From Acidobacteriota bacterium (GTDB taxonomy: Bacteria; Acidobacteriota; Vicinamibacteria; Marinacidobacterales; Marinacidobacteraceae), in the NCBI GenBank assembly GCA_022826825.1, contig JAJDUD010000063.1, positions 1 through 64,000 on the forward strand: 64,000 nucleotides of DNA. Reading direction: 5' to 3'. Under the pieces are notes generated by a model. That model saw only the letters and a program-made list of their open reading frames with translations. It made no database searches and was not told the DNA's origin. Position 1 is the first letter of the stretch, and every line of letters starts with the position of its first letter. A program made the position numbers and the translations under genes. Shown here in pieces: positions 53,470 through 63,654 of the stretch.

Positions 53470-54668
53470 CCGTGTGCGGGCGCCGTTCCCTCGACGGATC
53501 CCGGTTCCGGGACCCGCGCGATCAGGACCACCGCGAGCCCGCCGAGACCGGCCATCAGCCAGCAGACCGGTTCGAACCCGTACGGATACAGCAGCCCGCC
53601 GGCCGCGACCGCCGCCGCGATGCCGATCTGCGAGAACACGTTCGAGAACCCGAGGAAGCTGGCGCGGCGCGTCCCGGGCACCAGCTCGCTGCGGAGAGCG
53701 GTGAACGCGGCGATGCGGGCCACCGCGAGACACCCGAAGACCAGTATCGCCACGACCAGTGGGGTACTCGTGAGCCACGGCAGGACCGGAGTCATGGCCG
53801 CCACGGCGCCCGAAACCACCAGGGTGAAACGACGCTTGCCGACGCGGTCCGCGATCGGCCCGGCGAGGAGTTGCGCGGCCATGATCGCCACGCCGAGTCC
53901 CCCGTAGAGCACACCCACCGCTTCCAGCGAGAAGCCGCGCACCTCCTGCAGCCATCCCGAGGCGTAGGCGGAAACCCCGACCAGGCTCCCGGACATGCAG
54001 AACGCGGCAAACGCCGCCGTCCGGTGGACCGGGCTCTTCAGGAACTCCAGGTGGCTGGCCAGTTTCTGTCCGAGCGACCCGGAAACCGTCTCCCGCGGCC
54101 GCGCTTCCGGAAGCGCGGAGAGCATCGCCAGCGTCACGGCCGCAAGGAACGCGATCGCCCCATAGACGACCTGGTGTCCGAAACGGCCGGCGGCGAAGGC
54201 CGCCCCGACCTGCCCCAGGATGGCGGCCCCCATCGCACCTCCCATGAGGATGGACATGACCCGGCCGCGCCGCCCGTACGGCACCAGGTCGGCGATCCAG
54301 GCGACGGCGAGGGCCGCGATCGTGCCGCCAGCGAACCCGGCGGCGAGCCGCGCCATCACGAACGTGGCGTAGTGAGGCGCGAGGGAGATCACGCCGGCGG
54401 ACGCCAGCATCAGGGTGGCGCCGAGGAGCAGATAGGGACGGCGCCCGCGGGAGTCCGAGAGCGGGCCCATGACCAGAGCCGCCAGGGCGGCCGCGACCGA
54501 GTAGGCCGAGATGGCGAGACCGACCTCGGCGACGCCGACCCGGAGGCCGTCCGCGAGCGCCGCGATCAGCGGCGTGATCACTTGCTGGTCGAGCAATCCC
54601 AGCGCGATCACCGTCCCCAGCACCGCGCCGGGCCAGGTGAGCGAGGGAGTTTCCGGGCGCGTCGTCAA
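53466..54668 (-). CDS. MFS transporter
   Basis: The product is about 400 residues with twelve predicted membrane helices. The first (AVLGTVIALGLLDQQVITPL) is followed by the motif A loop GPLSDSRGRRPYLLLGA and, in the second half, GPIADRVGKRRFTLV. It is similar in plan to drug/sugar proton antiporters. TTG 54668 is the likely start; a TTG at 54770 would add about 34 residues without similarity. First gene of the minus-strand operon, it diverges from the DUF349 gene. The substrate cannot be told. Confidence 0.88.
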   Translation of the reverse strand: MTTRPETPSLTWPGAVLGTVIALGLLDQQVITPLIAALADGLRVGVAEVGLAISAYSVAAALAALVMGPLSDSRGRRPYLLLGATLMLASAGVISLAPHYATFVMARLAAGFAGGTIAALAVAWIADLVPYGRRGRVMSILMGGAMGAAILGQVGAAFAAGRFGHQVVYGAIAFLAAVTLAMLSALPEARPRETVSGSLGQKLASHLEFLKSPVHRTAAFAAFCMSGSLVGVSAYASGWLQEVRGFSLEAVGVLYGGLGVAIMAAQLLAGPIADRVGKRRFTLVVSGAVAAMTPVLPWLTSTPLVVAILVFGCLAVARIAAFTALRSELVPGTRRASFLGFSNVFSQIGIAAAVAAGGLLYPYGFEPVCWLMAGLGGLAVVLIARVPEPGSVEGTAPAHG

Positions 54669-54831
54669 GGAGCGAAGCCTACTTTCCGCACGCCCACCGC
54701 CGGCCGAAACTCCGCGCCGCTCACCACGGCCCGCATCCCCGTTTGCCGCTCGAAGTTCCCGGCGTGGCAACTCCCTCCTGACGTCTCCCCTTCCAAGCCT
54801 CTATATTCTCGCGGCCCGACCCGCCCTCGAT

Positions 54832-57756
54832 ATGTCCGTTCTCGAACGATTCGCCTCGCCGATCCGCAGCCGCGACGCCTCCGTACGCCTCAAGGCGGTC
54901 CAGAAACACCCTCCCGAGGACACCGGAACGCTCGCGGACCTGGCGCGCTCCGATCCCGACGCCCGCGTGCGCAAGGAGGCGGTGCGCCGCCTGGAGGCGC
55001 CCCGTGTACTGCTCGACCTGATCGACAGCGCCGGCGACGAAGCCGCCCGCCGGCTGGCGCGGTCCCGCGGCGAGGCGCTCCTGGTCAAGATCGCCGCCGA
55101 CGACCGGGACGAGGAGGAGTCGCGGCGGGCGCTCGGGCTTCTCACCCCGCTGCGCGCCGTCGCCGAAGTGGCCTGCCGGGCCCACTTCGAGGCGATCCGC
55201 GGCGAGGCGCTCGCGCGTCTGACCGCGGTTTCCGCGGAAGAGGCCGACCGCGATGCGGCCCTTGCGACGGTGGCCGGCCGGGCCGCGGAGCCCGCTCTCC
55301 GGAGCCACGCCCTCGAGGCCATCTTGAGTCCGGCCGGCCTCCTGCAGGTGGCGGTATCGGCGGAAGACCGCGAGAGCGCCCAGGCCGCCGTCCGCCGTCT
55401 CGAGGATCCGGAACTGCTGCTCACCGCGGCGACCGGCAGCAACTCGAAGAGCGTGCGCCGGCTGGCCCGGCGCCGGGCCGAGGAACGACTGCCTCCGGAT
55501 CATCCGGAACGGGTGCAGTTGCGCGAAAAGGCTCTCGGGGGGCTGCTCGAACGCCTCGCCGAAGCCGATCCGGCCAGTCCGGCCCAGAGCGCGGCCCTGC
55601 TCGCGGAGGCGGAGGCCGTGATCGCCTCCGGACCGGTGGCGGACGCACTCATCGCGCGGCTCGACGAACTGCGGGGAAACCTCGAGGGCGGAGAATCCCG
55701 CGGCGAAGGTGCGGCTCGCCTTGCCTTTCCCGAAGAAGAGACCCTTCCCGACGCGCGGGAGCCCGCCCCGGCCGAAGCGGCGGCGCCCCCGCCGGATCCT
55801 CCGCCGGCGGCCGAAGAGATCCTCACCCGGTTGGAAGACCCGGAAGCCGCCCTGAGCCTGGCCGATGTGGAAGCAGCCGAACGGGAGTGCCGCAAGCTGC
55901 TCGAGGGGTTGGCGGCCGCCGAGGGAATCGGCGCTCGGCTGCGCACCGCGGCGGGAGGCGCGAAGGAACGGGCGCTCGAGCGGAAGAAAGCCCGAATCCG
56001 GGAATTCCAGGTCGTCGAGCTGGCGGATCATGCGGTTGCGCTTGCCAAGTCCCTCGGCAAACGTCCCTCCGGCCCCGAGATCGCCCAGGCCCGCCGGGAA
56101 CTCACCCGGCTCGGGCGCCGCTTCGATCGCCTCGACCCGCCCGAGTCGCCGGACGCCGCGCGGTTCCGTACGGCGGCCAGGGAGGCGGAGGACGCGCTCG
56201 GCAGCGCCGAGTCGGCGCGCGAGGACCAGGCGCGGAAGTCGGAGGAACGGATCACCGGGCTGGAGGAACGGCTCGCCTCGCTCGAATCGGCGGACCCCTT
56301 TCCGCTCGAACAGGGCGAGGCCGCCCTTCGTGACCTCGGGGCGCTCCGGAACGACGCCTCGCTCTGGCGCCAGGCGGGACCGGAACGGCAAGCGCGTTTC
56401 CAGCGCCTTCAGGCCGCGCTGATGCCGAGGTTGCGGGAGGCCCGGGAACTTCGCGAGTGGCGTCACTGGTCCAACCTGGAAGAACAGGCGGAGCTCATTC
56501 GCCGGGCGCGGGCGCTCGCCGAGGTCGAGGATCTCGAGCGCGTGGACCGCGAACTCGCCGCGCTCGAACGCGCGTGGCACAAGGCCCGGCACACCGGGCG
56601 CGATCGGGGTCAGGAACTCTGGGAAGAATGGGGCAAGGTGCGGGAGGGCATCCTCGAACGGATCGGCCCCCTGCGGGAAGCCGCCGAGCAGGAGCTCAAC
56701 GCGAAGTTGGACGCGCTTCGCGGGCTCGTCGAAAAGGCGGAGGAGATCGCCGAGAGCACCGACCCCCGGCGGGCCGCGGAGATCCGCGAGCTGATGCCTG
56801 CCTGGCGCGAGCGAGCCAAGGGAATGGGCAAACGCTCGGAGCGTCTCTGGAAGCGGTTCCGCGCCGCGAACGACCGGTATTTCTCCGAACTCAAGGCGCT
56901 CAGGAAGCAGCGCTACGAGGAGTTCGCCGGCAACATCCCGATCCGGGAGGAATTGATCGCCCGGGCGAAGGCGCTGTTCGACCGGACCGATGCCGAGGCC
57001 GTCCGGAACGCGGTGCGCGACCTCATGCGGGAGTGGAAGGAAGCGCCTCCCGTCCCCCGCAAGGAGGGCGACCGCCTCTGGGAAGACTTCCGGAGCGCCT
57101 GCGACGGGGCCCGGGACCGCCTCCGGGAGGCGGCAGGAGACGCCAGGTCGGACCCCGGCATCCCGGAAGCCGCCCCCCGAAGCGAAGCCGACGCCGGCCT
57201 CCGCGCCCGCATCACGGAACTGGCCGCCCAGCCGGCCGAGGAACAGCGCGACGCGGCCGTCTCACTCTGGGACGAGTACCGGCGCGTCCGCCGCTCGACG
57301 GACCGCCTCGCCCGCGAAACCGAAGGGGCCCTCTTCGCCGGCCTCCGGGACGCCCTCGAGAAGGATCCGGACTCCTTCGCGGGGACGCGCCTCGACCAGG
57401 AGCAACTCGGTTCGCGGCTCGCGGAGCTCCTCACGGAGATGGAAGCGTTGGCGAAACCCCGCGCTACCGTTTCGTCGGAAGGCGGGGTCGCCCACTTCGC
57501 GGAGCACCTGCAGCGCACCCTCCTGGCGGGCAGAGCCGCCGATCGCGGCGCCGCGCTCCGCGAAGAGGCGCAGGCCGCGACCCGGATTCTGGAGCGCGCG
57601 CGGGCGGCCGGCCCGGCGCTCTCCGCGCCGGCGATGGAGACGCTCAGGCGGATCGACGGGCTCGCCCGGAAGGTCATCGCCCGGGCGCCGTCGCTGGAAG
57701 AGGGACGGGATCGCGCCCGCCCCCGGTCCCGCGGACGGCGCCCGCCCCGGCGCTAG
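54832..57756 (+). CDS. HEAT-repeat and DUF349 protein
   Basis: The product is 974 residues from ATG 54832. Residues 1-230 are HEAT-like helical repeats (RKEAVRRLEAPRVLLDLIDS; SVRRLARRRAEERLPPD). The remainder has several DUF349 repeats, each a helical unit with W and basic residues (RELMPAWRERAKGMGKRSER, LWKRFRAANDRYFSELKALR). The middle is coiled coil with a Pro/Ala hinge (about 300-325). DUF349 proteins are poorly characterised. Its stop shares a CTAG with the convergent copA stop. Confidence 0.85.
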   Translation: MSVLERFASPIRSRDASVRLKAVQKHPPEDTGTLADLARSDPDARVRKEAVRRLEAPRVLLDLIDSAGDEAARRLARSRGEALLVKIAADDRDEEESRRALGLLTPLRAVAEVACRAHFEAIRGEALARLTAVSAEEADRDAALATVAGRAAEPALRSHALEAILSPAGLLQVAVSAEDRESAQAAVRRLEDPELLLTAATGSNSKSVRRLARRRAEERLPPDHPERVQLREKALGGLLERLAEADPASPAQSAALLAEAEAVIASGPVADALIARLDELRGNLEGGESRGEGAARLAFPEEETLPDAREPAPAEAAAPPPDPPPAAEEILTRLEDPEAALSLADVEAAERECRKLLEGLAAAEGIGARLRTAAGGAKERALERKKARIREFQVVELADHAVALAKSLGKRPSGPEIAQARRELTRLGRRFDRLDPPESPDAARFRTAAREAEDALGSAESAREDQARKSEERITGLEERLASLESADPFPLEQGEAALRDLGALRNDASLWRQAGPERQARFQRLQAALMPRLREARELREWRHWSNLEEQAELIRRARALAEVEDLERVDRELAALERAWHKARHTGRDRGQELWEEWGKVREGILERIGPLREAAEQELNAKLDALRGLVEKAEEIAESTDPRRAAEIRELMPAWRERAKGMGKRSERLWKRFRAANDRYFSELKALRKQRYEEFAGNIPIREELIARAKALFDRTDAEAVRNAVRDLMREWKEAPPVPRKEGDRLWEDFRSACDGARDRLREAAGDARSDPGIPEAAPRSEADAGLRARITELAAQPAEEQRDAAVSLWDEYRRVRRSTDRLARETEGALFAGLRDALEKDPDSFAGTRLDQEQLGSRLAELLTEMEALAKPRATVSSEGGVAHFAEHLQRTLLAGRAADRGAALREEAQAATRILERARAAGPALSAPAMETLRRIDGLARKVIARAPSLEEGRDRARPRSRGRRPPRR

Positions 57757-60002
57757 CCCCTTTCGGCCCCCAACCTGAGGCGCAGGGCGTTGGCGACGAC
57801 CGTGAGCGAGGAGAGCGCCATGGCTCCCGCGGCCGCCTCGGGAGGCAGCAGCACCCCGGTGGCCGGATACAGGAGCCCCGCGGCCAGCGGGAGCGCCGCC
57901 ACGTTGTAGATGAAGGCCCAGAACAGGTTCTGCCGGATGATCCGCAGCGAGCGGCGGGCGAGGCGCACCGCTTCGCTCACGAGGCGCAGGTCCGGCCGCA
58001 TCAGCGTCACCCCGGCGGCCTCCCGCGCGATCTCGGTGCCTTCGGCGAGCGCGATTCCGACGTCGGCGCGGGAAAGCGCGGGCGCGTCGTTGATCCCGTC
58101 ACCGACCATCGCAACCATCCCGTAGCGCTCCCGCAGGCGGTCCACGGCCGCGAGCTTCTGGTCCGGGAGAAGGCCGCCCTCCGTTTCCCCGACCCCGACC
58201 TCGGCGCCGGTCGCCGCCACCGCCGCGGCATCGTCGCCCGAGAGGATGGAGACCTCCAGGCCGTCCTCGGCGAGCCGGCGGACGAGTTCCGGCGCTTCCG
58301 GGCGCGGCCGGTCGCGGAAGCCGATGCTGCCCGCGAATTCGGTCCGCCCTCCCGATTCCGCGATGACCCGCAGCCTGCCGGAGGCGCCGCTCCCGCTCGG
58401 ATCCTCCGGGACCGTCAGCCCCCGCTCGCGGAGCAGACGTTCGCTGCCCACCCACGCCACGGTTCCGCCGCGGAAGCTGGCGGTGACGCCGCGCCCCGGA
58501 AGCGCCTCGAAGCGCTCCGGCATCTGGAGATCCATCGCTCTCTCGCGGGCGTGGGCGACCAGCGCCACCCCGAGGGGATGTTCGGAGCCCTGCTCGGCCG
58601 AGGCCGCCAGACGGATGAGGTCTTCGCGGGTCCAGCCCGGGGCCGGCTCCGCCGCCACCACGACCGGGTTTCCGGTCGTCACCGTCCCGGTCTTGTCAAG
58701 GCCGACGGCGCGCACCGCAGCCAGAGATTCCAGCGCGCCACCAGAGCGGAACAGGATTCCGCGCCGGGCGCTGCGCCCGGTGGCCACCAGCACCGCGATG
58801 GGCGCCGCCAGCCCGATGGCGCAGGGGCACGCGACCACCAGCACCGCCACCCCGCGGGCCAGCGCGAAATCGAGCGAACCGTCCGCCAGGAGCCAGACCG
58901 CCATGGTCAGGACCGCCGCCGCCATGACGGCGGGAACGAAAACCCCCGCCACCCGGTCCGCGGTCCGTTGGATGGGGACCTTTTCCGTCTGCGCCTTCCG
59001 GACCGCCGCCGCGATCCGGGACACCGTGCTGTCGGCGGCGGGGCGGGTCACTTCGATCTCCGCGGCCCCGGTGAGGTTCATGGCCCCCGCCACCACCCGG
59101 TCCGAAACGGTCCGCTCGACCGGCACGCTCTCCCCGGTCACGAGCGACTCGTCCATGGCCGCGCCGCCCTGCACGATCTTCCCGTCGAGCGGCACCCGTT
59201 CCCCGGGGCGCACGCGGACGTGCTCGCCACGGTGCACCTCCGCCACCGGCACCAGGTGCTCCAAGCCGTCCCGGACCACCCGCGCCCGGTCGGGAGCGAA
59301 CGAGAGCAGCTCGGTCAGCGCATCGGCGGCCCGGCCCCGGGCGCGATCCTCGAGCCAGCGTCCCAGGCGGACGATGGCGACGATGAGCGCGGCGGTATCG
59401 AAGAACAGCATGCCCGGGCCGCCTGCCGCCAGTGCCACCACGGAGGAGACGTACGCGGCCCCGGCGCCCAGCCCGATCAGGCTGTCCATTCCGAACGCCC
59501 AGTGGCGGAGCGAGGTCCCCAGCGCCTTGACGAAGGGCCAGCCGAACAACAGACAGACCGGAGTGGCCAGCGCGAACTGGACGTAGCGCCCGGCCGTGGA
59601 AGCCCCGAAGCCGCTCATCGCGACCGCCATCGCCGCGCCGGCGAGCGCGAGGGCCGCGACAACGGGAAGGAGCCCGTCCCGCCATCGCGAGGCTTCGGCG
59701 GACGCTTCCGGCGGCGCGGCGGCTGGCGCGGCCGTCTCGACCCGATAGGAGCCGGCGGATTCCACCGCCCCCGCGATATCGGCCACCAGGCCGGAGTCCA
59801 CGGGCCGCGAGTCCGCCAGTCTCACCGAGAGATCTCCGGTGAGCAGGCTCACTTCCGCGCTCTCGACCCCGGGAACGCCTCCGACCGCCTTCTGGATGCT
59901 CGCCACGCAGCCGGCGCAGTGCATCCCGACCACCCGAGCCTCGAACCGCGCGCCGTCCACACCTTCTCCTTCCGGCGTACGCGGCTCTGAAACAACATCC
60001 AT
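57753..60002 (-). CDS. copA: Copper-translocating P1B-type ATPase
   Basis: The product has 749 residues. An N-terminal HMA domain has GMHCAGC (26-32). The membrane motif is CPC in VVACPCAIGLAAP, the phosphorylation site DKTGTVTTGNP and the hinge GDGINDAPALSRADVG. YNVAALPLAAG and MALSSLTVVANALRL match the copper-type metal site, not zinc/cadmium. It exports Cu(I) from the cytoplasm. The start ATG 60002 has no visible metal-responsive operator. No chaperone or regulator is adjacent. It is convergent with the DUF349 gene, sharing CTAG. Confidence 0.94.
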   Translation of the reverse strand: MDVVSEPRTPEGEGVDGARFEARVVGMHCAGCVASIQKAVGGVPGVESAEVSLLTGDLSVRLADSRPVDSGLVADIAGAVESAGSYRVETAAPAAAPPEASAEASRWRDGLLPVVAALALAGAAMAVAMSGFGASTAGRYVQFALATPVCLLFGWPFVKALGTSLRHWAFGMDSLIGLGAGAAYVSSVVALAAGGPGMLFFDTAALIVAIVRLGRWLEDRARGRAADALTELLSFAPDRARVVRDGLEHLVPVAEVHRGEHVRVRPGERVPLDGKIVQGGAAMDESLVTGESVPVERTVSDRVVAGAMNLTGAAEIEVTRPAADSTVSRIAAAVRKAQTEKVPIQRTADRVAGVFVPAVMAAAVLTMAVWLLADGSLDFALARGVAVLVVACPCAIGLAAPIAVLVATGRSARRGILFRSGGALESLAAVRAVGLDKTGTVTTGNPVVVAAEPAPGWTREDLIRLAASAEQGSEHPLGVALVAHARERAMDLQMPERFEALPGRGVTASFRGGTVAWVGSERLLRERGLTVPEDPSGSGASGRLRVIAESGGRTEFAGSIGFRDRPRPEAPELVRRLAEDGLEVSILSGDDAAAVAATGAEVGVGETEGGLLPDQKLAAVDRLRERYGMVAMVGDGINDAPALSRADVGIALAEGTEIAREAAGVTLMRPDLRLVSEAVRLARRSLRIIRQNLFWAFIYNVAALPLAAGLLYPATGVLLPPEAAAGAMALSSLTVVANALRLRLGAERG

Positions 60003-60052
60003 GGCGTCGCCCGGAGTATAGGAAGCGAACCGGGCGCGTCAGGCCGAGACGA

Positions 60053-61075
60053 CTAGTGCGGGTGCGCGTCCTCGTAGTGCTCGGCGAGCAGGTCCCTCCC
60101 GAAGTCTCCGGTCAGGTCGCGCCACACCGAGTGGATGTGGTTCGCGCCGTTCTGCGTGTTGTCGTACTCGATGAGGAAGCTCGGGCCGTGGATCCGGTAG
60201 TAGTGCGGCTCGCCGGGCGCGGCGCTCCCGGCCCAGGCGAAGTGAATGTCCTGGAGGCCGGCCGCGGTGATCCTGTCGAACTCCGCCCGGGCGAGATCGA
60301 GCCGCATCCGACCCAGGTAGACCTGGATCAGCTCGACGGCCTTGTCGCGCTGCCCGTCCGTCATGTCTCCGACCGCGAGCCCCAGCGGTTCGCCCGGATC
60401 CGCGACCCGATCCGTGCCCGTCAGGATGTCCGGCGGCGCCTCGGCGTCGAAGACGACCTTCTCGCGCGCCTCTCCGGCGAAGAGTGCGAGCAGCTCCCGC
60501 GCCACCGTCTGTTCCGCGGCGAGCACCTCGAGACCCGTGTGCCGGCCCTCGTCGACGATCGCCGGATTGCTGCCCATGAACGCCGGCGCCGCGACGACCT
60601 CGCCGCCCCTGAGGGTGACGTTGAGCGACAGGTGATGCCCCTCGACGCGCCAGCCCCAGGGATCCGAGTCCGACGGCTCGGCGAACACCGTGAAGTGGTA
60701 GCGGTCGGAGTCGCGAATGTCGCGGCCCTCGCGCTCGTAGAGGATCTGCTCGAGGTACATGATGCCGAGCGCCTTGCTGATCCCGTCGTGGCTCAGCACG
60801 GTGCCGAGCAGCCGGTCGGCGAGCCGGCGCTGCGGCGGCGTGAAGTCCCCGTACGGCACCCCCTTCCGGTCCCGCGGGATGAAGTGCCAGTTGAGCCGCT
60901 CCTCGTCGTCGAAGGCGAAGGTCGCCCGGTCTCGCTGTCCGGCATCGAGCGACATCAGGAAGTGCCTTGCCCGGTCGATCATCTCTTCGGCGACGTCGGG
61001 CGCGGCGGCCGTCCAGCCGATCGACGCGGCGAGCGCCGCGACTGCCAACGACAGGGCCTTGGTCTTGGTCCTCAT
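60053..61075 (-). CDS. Secreted DUF3500 protein
   Basis: The product has 340 residues. The signal peptide is [20 protein letters not shown]. Mature sequence contains [40 protein letters not shown] and [12 protein letters not shown], the conserved blocks of DUF3500, and ends [28 protein letters not shown]. The conserved His, Asp and Trp residues suggest an enzyme, but the reaction is unknown. It is transcribed divergently from def with a 135-base gap. Confidence 0.9.
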   Translation of the reverse strand: MRTKTKALSLAVAALAASIGWTAAAPDVAEEMIDRARHFLMSLDAGQRDRATFAFDDEERLNWHFIPRDRKGVPYGDFTPPQRRLADRLLGTVLSHDGISKALGIMYLEQILYEREGRDIRDSDRYHFTVFAEPSDSDPWGWRVEGHHLSLNVTLRGGEVVAAPAFMGSNPAIVDEGRHTGLEVLAAEQTVARELLALFAGEAREKVVFDAEAPPDILTGTDRVADPGEPLGLAVGDMTDGQRDKAVELIQVYLGRMRLDLARAEFDRITAAGLQDIHFAWAGSAAPGEPHYYRIHGPSFLIEYDNTQNGANHIHSVWRDLTGDFGRDLLAEHYEDAHPH

Positions 61076-61210
61076 CCTCGGTCCCTCCGGGGCCGATTCT
61101 ACTTTCGGGACCGGCGCGCGCCACCGCGAGGGGGATGACGGCCCGGCCGCGGGAATGGCCGGCTCGCCTCGCGGGCCGGCGGTGCTCCACGGCTACAATC
61201 GCCAGCCGTT

Positions 61211-61723
61211 TTGCCTGTCCGTCCGATCCTGCGCTACGGGGCTTCCACCCTCACGACGCCGTCCGAACCCATCGAGGACTTCAGCCGGAACTGGCAGGAA
61301 CTGGTGGACGACATGGTGGCGACCATGTACGCCGCTCCCGGAGTCGGCCTTGCGGCGCCGCAGATCGGCGTGGGGGTCCGCCTGATGGTGATCGACATCA
61401 CGGTCGGCGAGCAGGACGGCGAGCTGATCGTGATGGCCAACCCGGAGATCCTCGAATCAGGCGGGAGCCAGTCCGAAGAGGAGGGATGCCTCTCCGTGCC
61501 GGGGTATTCGGGGGTGACCCGGCGGGCGCAGTGGGTGCGCGTCCGCGGCCAGCGCCTCGATGGTTCGTCCTTCGAGATGGAGGGCGAAGGACTGCTGGCG
61601 CGAGCGTTCGCCCACGAGGTGGATCACCTGAACGGCCGCCTCTTCCTCGACCGGCTCGGAGTCCTCAAGCGCGACCTCATCGTTCGCAAACTGCGCCGCC
61701 GCATGCGTCGCGGCGACTGGTAG
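61211..61723 (+). CDS. def: Peptide deformylase
   Basis: The product is 170 residues from TTG 61211. Motif 1 is [10 protein letters not shown], motif 2 EEGCLSVPG with the metal Cys, and motif 3 HEVDHLNG with the metal His pair and catalytic Glu. It removes the formyl group from new polypeptides. TTG is the only start that keeps the family N-terminus ([12 protein letters not shown]). TACAAT at 61194-61199 could be its -10. First gene of def-fmt-gdpD-rsmB. Confidence 0.96.
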   Translation: MPVRPILRYGASTLTTPSEPIEDFSRNWQELVDDMVATMYAAPGVGLAAPQIGVGVRLMVIDITVGEQDGELIVMANPEILESGGSQSEEEGCLSVPGYSGVTRRAQWVRVRGQRLDGSSFEMEGEGLLARAFAHEVDHLNGRLFLDRLGVLKRDLIVRKLRRRMRRGDW

Positions 61724-61737
61724 CGCCGGGCGGCGCG

Positions 61738-62757
61738 GTGAGTACGGAGGGGGAGCGCCTCCGCACGGTCTTTCTGGGGACCTCCGCCTTCGCCGTCCCC
61801 GTGCTGCGCGCGCTGCACGACCGCCACCAGGTGCTCGCGGCGGTGACCCAGCCGGACCGGCCCGCGGGGCGGAGTCACCGGCCGCGGTTCAGCCGGATCA
61901 AGCGCCTGGCGCTGGAACTCGGGATACCGGTCCGGCAACCGGAACGGATCCGGCGCCGGAGCGCCTGGGAACCGGTAGCGGAACTCGCGCCCGACGTTCT
62001 CGTGGTCGCGGACTACGGCCAGATCCTCTCCGCCCGACTGCTGGCGGCGCCGCGGCTGGGGGCCGTCAACGTCCACGCCTCGCTGCTTCCCGAACTGCGC
62101 GGCGCCGCCCCCGCGATCTGGGCGGTGGCCCGCGGCCATCGCCGCACCGGAGTCACGACCATGCTCATGGACGCGGGGCTCGACACCGGGCCGATCCTGC
62201 TCCAACGGGAGACGGAGATCGGTGCGGCCGAGACCTCCGGCGAACTCCTCGCCCGTCTCGCTCCCCTGGGCGCCGAGCTTCTGATCGAGACCCTGTCCGG
62301 TCTCGCCGCCGGACGGATCACCCCGCGCCCCCAGGACAACGAGGCAGCCACCTTCGCCCCCCGGGTCCGGAAGGCCGACGCCGCCCTGGACTGGGAACAG
62401 GAGGCCCCCGTGCTGGCGAACCGGGTGCGCGCCTTCGCTCCCGCTCCGGTGGCCTTCACGGCCCTCGGAGACGGGACGTCCGGAGGGGCCACCCCGCTCC
62501 GGATCCACCGCGCCGCCGCCGCGGACGGCCCGCCGGAAACCGGCTTGCCGCCCGGATCGTTCCGCATCGCCGGCGACCGGCGCGCCCCCGAACTCGTCGT
62601 GGCCTGCGGCGGCGGGACCACGTTCCTCCCCCTCGAGGTGCAGGCCGCGGGGCGCCGCCGGCTCCCCATCGCCGAGTTCCTGCGGGGGAACGCCGTCCCG
62701 CCGGAGGGCCGTTTCGCGAGCGCCGTCGAAGCGGCCCGGCTGACGGAATCCGGATGA
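61738..62757 (+). CDS. fmt: Methionyl-tRNA formyltransferase
   Basis: The product is 339 residues from GTG 61738, 14 bases after def. The Rossmann-like start RTVFLGTSAFAVPVLRAL and the active-site block NVHASLLPELRGAAPAIWAV (Asn, His), then MDAGLDTGPIL, are clear. The C-terminal OB domain follows. It formylates initiator Met-tRNA, the reaction that def later reverses on peptides. It overlaps the next gene by 4 bases (ATGA). Confidence 0.96.
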   Translation: MSTEGERLRTVFLGTSAFAVPVLRALHDRHQVLAAVTQPDRPAGRSHRPRFSRIKRLALELGIPVRQPERIRRRSAWEPVAELAPDVLVVADYGQILSARLLAAPRLGAVNVHASLLPELRGAAPAIWAVARGHRRTGVTTMLMDAGLDTGPILLQRETEIGAAETSGELLARLAPLGAELLIETLSGLAAGRITPRPQDNEAATFAPRVRKADAALDWEQEAPVLANRVRAFAPAPVAFTALGDGTSGGATPLRIHRAAAADGPPETGLPPGSFRIAGDRRAPELVVACGGGTTFLPLEVQAAGRRRLPIAEFLRGNAVPPEGRFASAVEAARLTESG

Positions 62758-63653
62758 CGATGGGCACCCGGCTGCGGCGCGCCGCGTACTTCCTGGCCGG
62801 AACCCTGGGGGTTCTGGCCGCCGCCTACGGCGTGCTGGTCCTGGTAGCGAGCACCCGACCCCCCAGACCGGTGCACGATTTCTTCAGTGCGCCGGCCCGG
62901 AACCTCGCTCACCGCGGCGGCGGCATGCTGGCTCCCGAGGCCACCCTGGCGGCGTTCGCGGCGGCGGCCGATGCGGGAGCGGACGTTCTCGAGATGGACG
63001 TCCACCTGAGCGCCGACGGCGCCCTCGTGGTGATCCACGACCGCACGGTGGACCGCACCACCGACGGGAGCGGCGCCGTCGGGGAACTCCGCCTCGAGGA
63101 GTTGCGCGCCCTGAACGCCGGCCACCGTTTCCGGGAGCCGGAGGGTGGGTTCCCCTATCGCGAGGAACGCCTCGCCATACCCACCTTCGAGGAGGTCCAG
63201 GCCGCCCATCCGGACCTTCCCATCGTCGTCGAGATGAAGACGCCCGACACCGCCGAGCCCCTGTGCCGGGCGATCCGGGAAGCAGGGAGGGCAGACCGGA
63301 CGCTGGTGGCGGCTTTCGGCCGCGAATCCCTGGAGCGCTTCCGCGGCGCGTGTCCCGCGGTCGCGACCGGCGGCTCCTTCGGAGAGGTCGTGGTCTTCCT
63401 CGCCATGTCCCTGGGGCGCCTCAGCGGGCTCTACGACCCCCCGTTCGACGCGCTCCTGGTCAGCGAGACAAGCGGCCCCCTCCGGGTGGTGACCCCCCGC
63501 CTGCTGCGCTCCGCCCGCCAAGCCGGTCTGCCCGTGATCGTCTGGACCGTGAACCGGGCCGAGGACATGCAGCGCCTGCTCGCGCTGGGAGTGGACGGAA
63601 TCCTCACCGACGATCCGGCGACGCTTGCCGCGGTGATCGCCACCGCCCGCTGA
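62754..63653 (+). CDS. Glycerophosphodiester phosphodiesterase family protein
   Basis: The product has 299 residues. An N-terminal membrane helix (AAYFLAGTLGVLAAAYGVLV) precedes the TIM-barrel with AHRGGGMLAPEATLAAF (His, Arg; the usual Asn of ENT replaced by Ala in PEAT), LEMDVHLSADGALVVIHD (Glu, Asp, His) and the C-terminal VIVWTVNRAEDM. It would hydrolyse glycerophosphodiesters outside the inner membrane. It lies in the def-fmt operon by overlap. Confidence 0.93.
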   Translation: MTMGTRLRRAAYFLAGTLGVLAAAYGVLVLVASTRPPRPVHDFFSAPARNLAHRGGGMLAPEATLAAFAAAADAGADVLEMDVHLSADGALVVIHDRTVDRTTDGSGAVGELRLEELRALNAGHRFREPEGGFPYREERLAIPTFEEVQAAHPDLPIVVEMKTPDTAEPLCRAIREAGRADRTLVAAFGRESLERFRGACPAVATGGSFGEVVVFLAMSLGRLSGLYDPPFDALLVSETSGPLRVVTPRLLRSARQAGLPVIVWTVNRAEDMQRLLALGVDGILTDDPATLAAVIATAR

Positions 63654-63654
63654 G

